64,000 nt of DNA from Skermanella stibiiresistens SB22 (GTDB taxonomy: Bacteria; Pseudomonadota; Alphaproteobacteria; Azospirillales; Azospirillaceae). The translations under genes and the position numbers were made by a program. How positions within the stretch are numbered: position 1 is the stretch's first letter; every line of letters begins with the position of its first letter. The notes under the pieces were generated by a model. The model saw nothing but the letters and a program-made list of their open reading frames with translations, did no database searches and was not told the origin of the DNA. The stretch covers positions 1-64,000 of the forward strand of contig NZ_AVFL01000011.1 of assembly GCF_000576635.1 (NCBI RefSeq), given 5' to 3'. Shown piece after piece: positions 43,768 through 50,600 of the stretch.

Positions 43768-45279
43768 ATGGTGAGATCCAAGGCGTCAGCCGAACTCGCT
43801 GGACAGCTTGACAACAAAGCAGGCCTGAAATCCGCGGGAGCTGACCTCCATCCTTCGGCCCCGAAGGTCTCGCCTCCCGTGAAGCACTTCAAAGCTCCAA
43901 AGGAGTCATTTGAACATCTTGACGCCGAGGCCGTCGCGGCCCTGGTGGCATCCGCTGGCGACGTGGCTCTTGTCATGGACGCCAAGGGTGTCATCCAGGA
44001 CCTGACACTCGGCAACGCCGACTTGCCGCGCGACTGGCATGACCAGTGGGTCGGCCGGTCGTGGCTTGACACGGTTACCGTCGAAAGCCGCATCAAGGTC
44101 GAGTCGATGCTGCGCGACGCGGAGGCTGGGTCGCCGCCGCGCTGGCGCCATGTCAACCACCCGATGCCGCGTGGCGCCGACATCCCGATCCAATATTCCG
44201 TCGTCAAGCTGGGCGCCGAGGGCAAAATGGTGGCGATCGGCCGCGATCTCCGCCCGTCCGCCGCCCTCCAGCAACGACTGGTCGAGGCGCAGCAGACGAT
44301 GGAACGCGACTACGCGCGCCAGCGCCATGTCGAGATGCGCTACCGCCTGCTGTTCCAGATGACCCACGAGGCGATCCTGATCGCCGACGCCTCGACCCAC
44401 AAGATCCTGGAGGCCAACCCCGCCGCCGAGGCCTTGCTTGGCCAAGCGGTTGGCGAGGCCACTGGCCGGCCTTTGCCCGACGCGCTCGATCCCGCCGACA
44501 TGCCCGCCCTCCAACTGCTGCTGGCGGGAGTGCGCGCCACCGGCCGGGCGGACGAGGCGGAGGCGCGGACGAACTCTGGCCGCGAGTTGCGCGTGTCCGC
44601 GGCATTGTTCCGCCAGGACACCGCTTCGCTGTTCCTGATCCGCCTGATCCCGCTGGCAGTGGAGCGGGGAGAGGAAACCCGTTCCGAGCCGCAGCACTTT
44701 CAGATCGTCGAGGGCATGCCCGACGGATTCGTCGTGACCGACGCCGAGGGCAGGATCATCGACGCCAACGCGGCCTTCCTCGATCTGGCCCAGCTCGCGG
44801 CGGAGGAGCAGGCGCGGGGCCAATCGCTCGAGCGCTGGCTCGGCCGTCCCGGCGTCGACCTCGGCGTACTGATGGCGAACCTGCGCCAGCACGGTTCCGT
44901 CCGCCTGTACGCCACCACCCTACATGGCGAGTACGGCGCCAGCGCCGAGATCGAGGTCGCGGCCGGCGCCGTGCCCAGCGCTGGTCAACCCCGCTTCGGC
45001 TTCTCGATCCGTGACGTCGGCCGCCGCCTCGCCACCGAGACCCGTAAGAAGGAGTTGCCGCGCGCGGTCGAACAGCTCACCGAGCTGGTCGGCCGCGTGC
45101 CCCTCAAGGACCTCGTCCGCGAGACCACCGACGTGATCGAGCGTCTGTGCATCGAGGCCGCCCTGGAGCTGACCGGCGACAACCGCGCGTCGGCCGCCGA
45201 GATCCTCGGTCTCAGCCGCCAGAGCCTCTACGTCAAGCTGCGCCGATACGGTCTTGGCGACCTGGAGGCGGGCGAGTAG
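43768..45279 (+). CDS. ppsR: Transcriptional repressor PpsR/CrtJ
   Basis: The 503-residue protein has PAS domains (about residues 55-150, 185-300 and 315-420), a linker helix and a C-terminal Fis-type helix-turn-helix (NRASAAEILGLSRQSLYVKLRRYG). It represses bch, crt and puf genes under oxygen. The only cysteine in the protein is Cys461 just before the HTH, equivalent by position to CrtJ Cys420. The other redox cysteine known from PpsR (in a PAS domain) is absent, so an intramolecular disulfide is impossible here. Confidence 0.93.
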   Translation: MVRSKASAELAGQLDNKAGLKSAGADLHPSAPKVSPPVKHFKAPKESFEHLDAEAVAALVASAGDVALVMDAKGVIQDLTLGNADLPRDWHDQWVGRSWLDTVTVESRIKVESMLRDAEAGSPPRWRHVNHPMPRGADIPIQYSVVKLGAEGKMVAIGRDLRPSAALQQRLVEAQQTMERDYARQRHVEMRYRLLFQMTHEAILIADASTHKILEANPAAEALLGQAVGEATGRPLPDALDPADMPALQLLLAGVRATGRADEAEARTNSGRELRVSAALFRQDTASLFLIRLIPLAVERGEETRSEPQHFQIVEGMPDGFVVTDAEGRIIDANAAFLDLAQLAAEEQARGQSLERWLGRPGVDLGVLMANLRQHGSVRLYATTLHGEYGASAEIEVAAGAVPSAGQPRFGFSIRDVGRRLATETRKKELPRAVEQLTELVGRVPLKDLVRETTDVIERLCIEAALELTGDNRASAAEILGLSRQSLYVKLRRYGLGDLEAGE

Positions 45280-45303
45280 GGGAGCGCGCCCAGCGCCGAT
45301 CCG

Positions 45304-46302
45304 TCACGCCTTCTCGCTGTCGATGTGGGCCAGTTGCTCGCGGGTGTAGCGGTCGCCTGATGCCGCGCCGGGGGGCAGGGCGCGATCCAGTTCAGTCAAG
45401 TCGTCCGCCGACAGCGTCAGTTCCGCCGCTCCCAGCGCTTCGGTCAGCCGGTCGCGGCGCCGGGCGCCCACCAGGGGAACGATGTCCTTCCCCTGTGCTG
45501 CCACCCAGGCGATCGCCACCTGGGCGACTGCGGCGCCAATCCGGTCCGCGATCGCGCGCAGCCGTTCCACCAGCGCCAGGTTGGCATCCAGGTTCTCCCC
45601 CTGGAAGCGCGGGCTCATCAGGCGGAAGTCGCGTCCGGCGGCGGGCCGCTCCTTGGTCCAGTGGCCACTGATCAGCCCGCGCGACAGCACGCCATAGGCG
45701 GTGATCCCGATGCCAAGCTCGCGGCACGCCGGCAGGATGGCGGTCTCGATCCCGCGCGAGATCAGCGAGTATTCGATCTGGAGGTCCGCGATCGGATGGA
45801 CCGCCGCCGCCCGCCGGATCGTCTCGACGCCGACCTCGGACAGCCCGACATGGCGGATGTATCCAGCCTTGATCAGGTCACCGATCGCGCCGACCGTCTC
45901 CTCGATCGGAACGGCGGGGTCGAGCCGCGCCGGCCGGTAGATGTCGATGTGGTCGACGCCCAGCCGCCGCAGCGTGTAGGTCAGGAAGTTCTTGATCGCC
46001 GCCGGCCGCGAATCATAGCCGATCCAGTCGCCCGCCGGCCCGCGCAGCGCGCCGAACTTGACGCTGATCAGCGCCTTGTCGCGGTCGCGGCCCTCCAGCG
46101 CCTCGCGGATCAGCAGCTCGTTGTGGCCCATGCCATAGAAGTCGCCGGTATCCAATAGCGTCACGCCAGCGTCCAGCGCCGCGTGGATCGTGGCGATGCT
46201 CTCGGCGCGGTCGGCGGGACCGTACAGGTCCGACATGCCCATGCAGCCCAAGCCGATCATCGAGGTGTCCGGGCCGCTTGTGCCAAGTTTGCGATGTTCC
46301 AT
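45304..46302 (-). CDS. Aldo/keto reductase
   Basis: The 332-residue TIM-barrel oxidoreductase starts MEHRKLGTSG (ATG at 46302 with GAGG upstream). Catalytic Asp and Tyr are in LLDTGDFYGMGHNE and the Lys in LISVKFG. The usual histidine after strand 5 is replaced: the segment reads DIYRPARLDPAVPIEE. NADP-binding residues (VGARRRDRLTEAL) are at the C-terminus. It is divergent from a LysR gene and convergent with ppsR. Substrate unknown. Confidence 0.9.
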   Translation of the reverse strand: MEHRKLGTSGPDTSMIGLGCMGMSDLYGPADRAESIATIHAALDAGVTLLDTGDFYGMGHNELLIREALEGRDRDKALISVKFGALRGPAGDWIGYDSRPAAIKNFLTYTLRRLGVDHIDIYRPARLDPAVPIEETVGAIGDLIKAGYIRHVGLSEVGVETIRRAAAVHPIADLQIEYSLISRGIETAILPACRELGIGITAYGVLSRGLISGHWTKERPAAGRDFRLMSPRFQGENLDANLALVERLRAIADRIGAAVAQVAIAWVAAQGKDIVPLVGARRRDRLTEALGAAELTLSADDLTELDRALPPGAASGDRYTREQLAHIDSEKA

Positions 46303-46386
46303 GATCCTCATCCTTCATCGGGTTCCGTTGGCGCGGATGATGACTCCACGCCACTCCCCCGATAAGCTGGATAATCCCGCACGTAC

Positions 46387-46404
46387 TGTTCACTCCAGAG
46401 AACA
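46387..46404 (+). promoter_or_regulatory. Inverted repeat at the LysR start (possible autoregulatory site)
   Basis: TGTTC-N8-GAACA lies immediately upstream of the ATG at 46405 in the 102-bp AKR-LysR divergent gap. LysR-type proteins bind interrupted dyads (T-N11-A) in such gaps. Assignment is by pattern and place only. Confidence 0.4.
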
Positions 46405-47343
46405 ATGGACTCGAAGATGGAAGAAGCGGATCTTCGCGACCTGCACGCCTTCGCCGCCGTCGCCCGCCTGCGCAATTTCCGCCGCGCGGCCCTGGAACAG
46501 CGGATGTCCGTCTCCAGCCTCAGCCAGCGCCTCCGCGACCTGGAGGAGCGGCTGGGCGTCCGCCTGCTCAACCGCACCACCCGCAGCGTCGCTGCCACCG
46601 AGGCGGGGGAAAACCTTTTGCGCCGGATCGCCCCCGCCTTGGCGGAGATCGCCGAGGCCGTCACCGAGGCGCGCGGGCGGCAGGGCGTCGCCACCGGCCG
46701 CCTGCGGATCAACGCCCCGGCCCCAGCGGCGCAACTGGTCCTGGCGCCCATGGTGGCGCCGTTCCTCAAGCGCCACCCCGGCATCGACCTGGAGATCGCC
46801 GTCGACACCTCGCTGATCGACATCGTCGCCGAGGGCTACGACGCCGGCGTCCGGTTCGAGGAGCACTTGGCCCGTGACATGATCGCGGTTCCGTTGGGCG
46901 GTCCCCAGCGCTACGCCGTCGTCGCCTCGCCGGAGTTCCTGGCCGCCCATGGCACGCCCACCGAGCCCGAGGATCTGCTCGGCGCCCCGACCATCACCAC
47001 CCGCTTCCGGAGCGGCGCCATCCTGTCGTGGGAGTTCGAACGGGACGGGCGCGTCGTCCGCATCGTCACCGACGGCCCCTTCACCTGTTCCGACATCCGG
47101 ACCCAAATCCAGGCGGCGCTCGACGGGCTCGGCTTCATGCTGACCTTCGAGGGTTACGTCACCGCCGCCGTGGAGCGCGGCCGCCTCGTCCGCGTCCTCG
47201 ACGGCTGGAACCAGAGCTTTCCCGGCCCCTTCCTCTACTATCCCAGCCGCCGCCAGCCACCGGCCGCGCTGGAGGCGTTCCTGGCCTTCGTCCGGGAATG
47301 GCGGCGCGACGATCGGGGGGCCAAGCCTGTTCTCCAGGGGTGA
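46405..47343 (+). CDS. LysR-type transcriptional regulator
   Basis: The 312-residue protein has an N-terminal winged HTH (DLHAFAAVARLRNFRRAALE to LGVRLLNRTTRSV) and a periplasmic-binding-like effector domain (LRINAPAPAAQLVLAP onward). An ATG at 46417 is an alternative start. The divergent aldo/keto reductase is the likely target. Confidence 0.9.
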   Translation: MDSKMEEADLRDLHAFAAVARLRNFRRAALEQRMSVSSLSQRLRDLEERLGVRLLNRTTRSVAATEAGENLLRRIAPALAEIAEAVTEARGRQGVATGRLRINAPAPAAQLVLAPMVAPFLKRHPGIDLEIAVDTSLIDIVAEGYDAGVRFEEHLARDMIAVPLGGPQRYAVVASPEFLAAHGTPTEPEDLLGAPTITTRFRSGAILSWEFERDGRVVRIVTDGPFTCSDIRTQIQAALDGLGFMLTFEGYVTAAVERGRLVRVLDGWNQSFPGPFLYYPSRRQPPAALEAFLAFVREWRRDDRGAKPVLQG

Positions 47344-47372
47344 CCAGCCACCGCCCCGACAAGAGTCTTCCG

Positions 47373-48152
47373 ATGACCCAGAGAAATCCCGGCCCGACAG
47401 CCCTCGCGCTCACCGCCGCGCTCGCGGCCACCGCCTGCACCAGTGCCGTGACCTCGCCGGTCAGCCCGCCCGGACAGGCGGAGACGACCAAGACCAACGT
47501 CCTGGAAGCGGGCGCCGCGGCGCTCCAGACCAGCGCGCCCCTGAGCGGAATGGACATCCACCTCGTGGGCTTCCACCCCATGAAGGACGATCCGACCCAC
47601 CAGATGGAGGCCCATCACTTCTGCCGGCAGGTCAACGAGGACTTCGCCCAATGCTCCCTGTTCGACGGGAACACGGCGGCCGCCAACCTCACCGGCGTCG
47701 AGTACATCATCTCCGAACGCCTGTTCGACCAGCTTCCGGCGCATGAGCGCCAGTATTGGCACCCGCACAATGGCGAGATCCTGTCCGGCCAGCTCACCGC
47801 CCCCAATATCCCCGCCGTCGCGGAGAAGGAGCTGATGCGGACCAAGATGAACAGCTACGGCAAGACGTGGCACACATGGCAATCGGAACACGGCACCGAA
47901 CCCGGCGACACGCTGCCGCTCGGGGCGCCGAAGCTGGCGTGGTCGTTCAACCGTGACGGCGAAGCCCAGCCCGGTCTGGTCGAGGCCCGCGACCGCGCGT
48001 TCGGCGTCTCCACCGACGAAATCCGCCAGGACCGCCAGGATCTGCTCCCACTCGCCCATCCGCAATCGGGCGTCGACGCGCTCAAGGGCAAGTTCCCCGG
48101 CAGGACCCAGCCGATCCCCGGCGTGGTCGACAAGACGGCCGCCAGCCGATAA
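47373..48152 (+). CDS. DUF1264 (OBAP-like) lipoprotein
   Basis: The 259-residue product has a lipoprotein signal with lipobox ATAC (Cys22). The body carries the DUF1264 pattern: MDIHLVGFHPMKDDPTHQME, HHFCRQVNEDFAQCSLFDG, GVEYIISERLFDQLP and WHPHNGEILSGQL. Homologues in plants are oil-body-associated proteins; the bacterial role is unknown. The mature protein is probably periplasmic or membrane-anchored. Confidence 0.85.
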   Translation: MTQRNPGPTALALTAALAATACTSAVTSPVSPPGQAETTKTNVLEAGAAALQTSAPLSGMDIHLVGFHPMKDDPTHQMEAHHFCRQVNEDFAQCSLFDGNTAAANLTGVEYIISERLFDQLPAHERQYWHPHNGEILSGQLTAPNIPAVAEKELMRTKMNSYGKTWHTWQSEHGTEPGDTLPLGAPKLAWSFNRDGEAQPGLVEARDRAFGVSTDEIRQDRQDLLPLAHPQSGVDALKGKFPGRTQPIPGVVDKTAASR

Positions 48153-48200
48153 CGTCGGCGCCCTAAATCGAACAACCCAGGGAAGGGGAGGGACACCACC

Positions 48201-48980
48201 ATGGATCTCGGATTGAAGGGACGCAACGCCATCGTCTGCGCCTCCAGCCAAGGGCTCGGCCGGGCCTGCGCCATGGAACTGGCGCGCGCCGGCTGCACCG
48301 TCGTGATCAACGGACGCGACGCCGACAAGCTGGCCCAGGCGGCGGCGGAGATCAGGAAAGAGACGGGGGCCACCGTCCACGCCGTCGCGGCCGACGTCAG
48401 CACCCGCGAGGGCCAGGACGCCCTGCTCGCGGCCGTGCCGACCGTCGACATCCTGGTCAACAACAACGGCGGTCCACCGCGCGCCGACTTCCGCGACATC
48501 GACCGCGACGCCATGCTGAAGGGCGTCGTCGGCAACATGGTGACGCCGATCGAACTGGTGCAGCGGGTGATCGACGGCATGACCGAACGCGGTTTCGGCC
48601 GGATCGTCAACATCACCTCTTTCTCGGTCAAGATGCCGCTGAACGGGTTGGACCTGTCGAGCGGCGCCCGCGCCGGACTGACCGGGTTCCTCGCCGGCGT
48701 CGCCCGCTCGGTCGCAGGGTCGAACGTGACGATCAACTTCCTGTTGCCCGGCTCGTTCGAGACCCGCCGGCTCCAGTCCGGCCAGGAGGCATCGGCCAAG
48801 CAGCAGGGCATCCCGTTGGAAACCCTGAGGGACCAGACCCGCGCCCAGATCCCCGCCAAGCGCTTCGGCGATCCGGCGGAGTTCGGCAAGGCCTGCGCCT
48901 TCCTGTGCTCGGCCCATTCCGGCTACATCACCGGCCAAAGTCTTGTGATTGATGGCGGCGCCTATCCAGGGATCCTGTGA
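48201..48980 (+). CDS. Short-chain dehydrogenase/reductase lacking the YxxxK motif
   Basis: The 259-residue Rossmann protein has the cofactor motif ASSQGLGRA (residues 14-22), a NNNGGPP segment and RIVNITSFSVKMPL with the catalytic-type serine. Where YxxxK should follow, it reads LSSGARAGLTGF, so the catalytic Tyr and Lys are missing. This matches a subgroup annotated as 3-oxoacyl-ACP reductase-like SDRs. Activity is uncertain. GGGGAGGG precedes the ATG. Confidence 0.88.
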   Translation: MDLGLKGRNAIVCASSQGLGRACAMELARAGCTVVINGRDADKLAQAAAEIRKETGATVHAVAADVSTREGQDALLAAVPTVDILVNNNGGPPRADFRDIDRDAMLKGVVGNMVTPIELVQRVIDGMTERGFGRIVNITSFSVKMPLNGLDLSSGARAGLTGFLAGVARSVAGSNVTINFLLPGSFETRRLQSGQEASAKQQGIPLETLRDQTRAQIPAKRFGDPAEFGKACAFLCSAHSGYITGQSLVIDGGAYPGIL

Positions 48981-49003
48981 ACGCTCCATCGCCAAGACTA
49001 TCT

Positions 49004-49117
49004 TGTCACCAAAGCCACGTTTTGTCGGGTTTCCCTCCATCGGAAACCAGCGTTCGTCCCGTTCTCGCCTAATCTTCAACCAAATCAGCTAGTTGTACGG
49101 CTAGCACGGAAATTGCT
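49004..49117 (+). promoter_or_regulatory. Candidate sigma-54 promoter (49102-49117) with NifA-like upstream element (49004-49019)
   Basis: TAGCACGGAAATTGCT at 49102-49117 matches the -24/-12 consensus TGGCACG-N4-TTGCW at all but the first G, with correct spacing. TGT-N10-ACG at 49004-49019, 98 bp upstream, is one base from the NifA activator site TGT-N10-ACA. The rest of the 299-bp gap 48981-49279 shows nothing else. Confidence 0.5.
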
Positions 49118-49279
49118 TAAGGCTGATCCAACCGGTTTTCGACACCGTCGAAGACATGGTAAAGCCGTTGGTTATTCATCAAACCGTCACGTGACTTGGA
49201 GCGATCCAGGGAAAGGGGCGGGATGACCGGCGGCTTTTCAGCACCTGTTCTTGCAAATTCCGAGATAAGGAACGAAGTC

Positions 49280-50179
49280 GTGGCAAACGTGACTTTCCGC
49301 TCTCCGTCCATGGCCAAGGATATCACCTTGTACGCCGTGGCGGGCGACCGTGGCACCCTGCTGGCCCTCGCCAAGGCGCACAAGATTCCCATTCCGTTCG
49401 ATTGCGGCGACGGCAATTGCGGCTCCTGCGTGGTCGAGGTCGAGCACCTGACCAAGAACGCGCCCTATGGCATCGCCCTGACCGAGAAGGAAAAGGAGAT
49501 GCTCCGCCAGCTCGGCAAGATCACGGCGGCCGAGATCGAGAACGCAGAGACCAACGACATGCCGCCGCGTCATCGGCTGGCCTGCCAGTGCTTCGTGCGC
49601 AACGAGGACATCGCGGTGATCTTCCCCGGCGACGAAGTGCTGCCCAAGGCCAAGCCGGCGCTGTCCACGGCGGTCAAGTCCTACAAGGGCGGGCTGGAGA
49701 TCGCCTCGGTCGCGGAATTCCTCGGCTACGCCGTCAAGGTCGAGGAGGACGCCGCGATCCACTTCGAGGAGCTGGCGGTCGAGATGGCCAAGGTCGGCAA
49801 CACCGAGGTCGCCGCCCTGTTCACCCAGCTTGGCGAGTATTCGCGCCTGCATCTGGCCCAGGCCAAGGAACGGGCCGGCGGCGCCGTCGATGAGCTCGAC
49901 ATCCCCGGCGACCACGTCTGGCCGACCCTGGCGACGCCGGAGCGCACCGCCCTGTGGGCCGGTGACCCCTCGCTGTCGCGCCTCGACGCCCTGCGGGCCG
50001 CCCTCCAGGGCGAGAAGCTCGGCTTCGAGTTCTACTACACCGTCTACGGCCACACCAAGGACCCGGAGATCGCCGAGCTTGCCAACGAGTTCGTCAAGGA
50101 GGAGGCCGAGCACGTCGCCATCCTGGAGCGCTGGATCGAGCGCGAGGAAGCCGCCCGCAAAGCCGCCGCCCAGGCGTAA
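49280..50179 (+). CDS. [2Fe-2S] ferredoxin - ferritin-like (rubrerythrin-type) fusion protein
   Basis: The protein is 299 residues from the GTG at 49280 (AAGGA 8 bp upstream); ATGs at 49196 and 49223 in frame are alternatives that add unconserved residues. Residues about 1-115 are a plant-type ferredoxin fold with CGDGNCGSC and a fourth cysteine in LACQCF. Residues about 135-290 form a ferritin-like four-helix bundle with FEELAVEM, GEYSRLH, EKLGFEFY and KEEAEHV, the carboxylate/His pattern of a rubrerythrin diiron site. It could reduce peroxide or oxygen, or store electrons or iron. A sigma-54-like promoter precedes it and a terminator follows, so it is monocistronic. Confidence 0.88.
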   Translation: MANVTFRSPSMAKDITLYAVAGDRGTLLALAKAHKIPIPFDCGDGNCGSCVVEVEHLTKNAPYGIALTEKEKEMLRQLGKITAAEIENAETNDMPPRHRLACQCFVRNEDIAVIFPGDEVLPKAKPALSTAVKSYKGGLEIASVAEFLGYAVKVEEDAAIHFEELAVEMAKVGNTEVAALFTQLGEYSRLHLAQAKERAGGAVDELDIPGDHVWPTLATPERTALWAGDPSLSRLDALRAALQGEKLGFEFYYTVYGHTKDPEIAELANEFVKEEAEHVAILERWIEREEAARKAAAQA

Positions 50180-50185
50180 GCAAAA

Positions 50186-50214
50186 AACGCCGGGGGTTCA
50201 CTACTCCCGGCGTT
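50186..50214 (+). terminator. Intrinsic terminator of the ferredoxin-ferritin gene
   Basis: AACGCCGGG and CCCGGCGTT pair as a 9-bp stem around an 11-base loop, followed by ATCTTTCT, 6 bp after the stop codon. Confidence 0.85.
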
Positions 50215-50243
50215 ATCTTTCTAGTATTAATAAGTATTCCTTG

Positions 50244-50319
50244 TAGGTCGGCTAGAGCGAAGCGGCAGCCGACAAGCAGGCGCGTCGATGTCGGCTGCCG
50301 CTTCGCTCTAGCCGACCTA
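50244..50319. repeat. 31-bp perfect inverted repeat (REP-like hairpin)
   Basis: TAGGTCGGCTAGAGCGAAGC... at 50244-50274 is repeated perfectly inverted at 50289-50319 with a 14-base loop. The arms resemble REP/BIME-type elements built on CGGCT-AGCGAAGCGGCAGCCG. No transposase gene is nearby. Confidence 0.8.
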
Positions 50320-50375
50320 AAAATTACTTGACAGTAGCGGATATGATATCCTAGTTTCGTCGAAAATTGTCGGAT

Positions 50376-50567
50376 ATGCTCGCCATGGTTCCTTTCCACC
50401 AAGACACTAAAAAGGACACCTTCGCGGATGAAGTGTCGCGGACGCGACGCGCCATGCCGCTTAAGGATCGACTGGTGCGTTTCAAAGCGCTTGCCGAAGC
50501 ACTCGGGCCAAGTGACCCAACCTTCGACATGAAGACCTACACCGATGGGATGTGGGAGGGGGGTTGA
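50376..50567 (+). CDS. Small hypothetical protein (63 aa)
   Basis: A 63-residue polar ORF (ATG at 50376; TTG at 50367 possible) with a basic middle (SRTRRAMPLKDRLVRFKALAEALG). No family recognised and no clear ribosome-binding site; a TTGACA at 50328 could be a -35 element. It lies between the REP-like hairpin and the P-type ATPase. Confidence 0.35.
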   Translation: MLAMVPFHQDTKKDTFADEVSRTRRAMPLKDRLVRFKALAEALGPSDPTFDMKTYTDGMWEGG

Positions 50568-50600
50568 CGTTCGTCGCCGCCAAGGCGCGGACCAGAAACC

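Noticed and set aside
50328-50356. Sigma-70 promoter for the 63-aa ORF
   Set aside because: TTGACA is present but no acceptable -10 hexamer lies 16-18 bp downstream.
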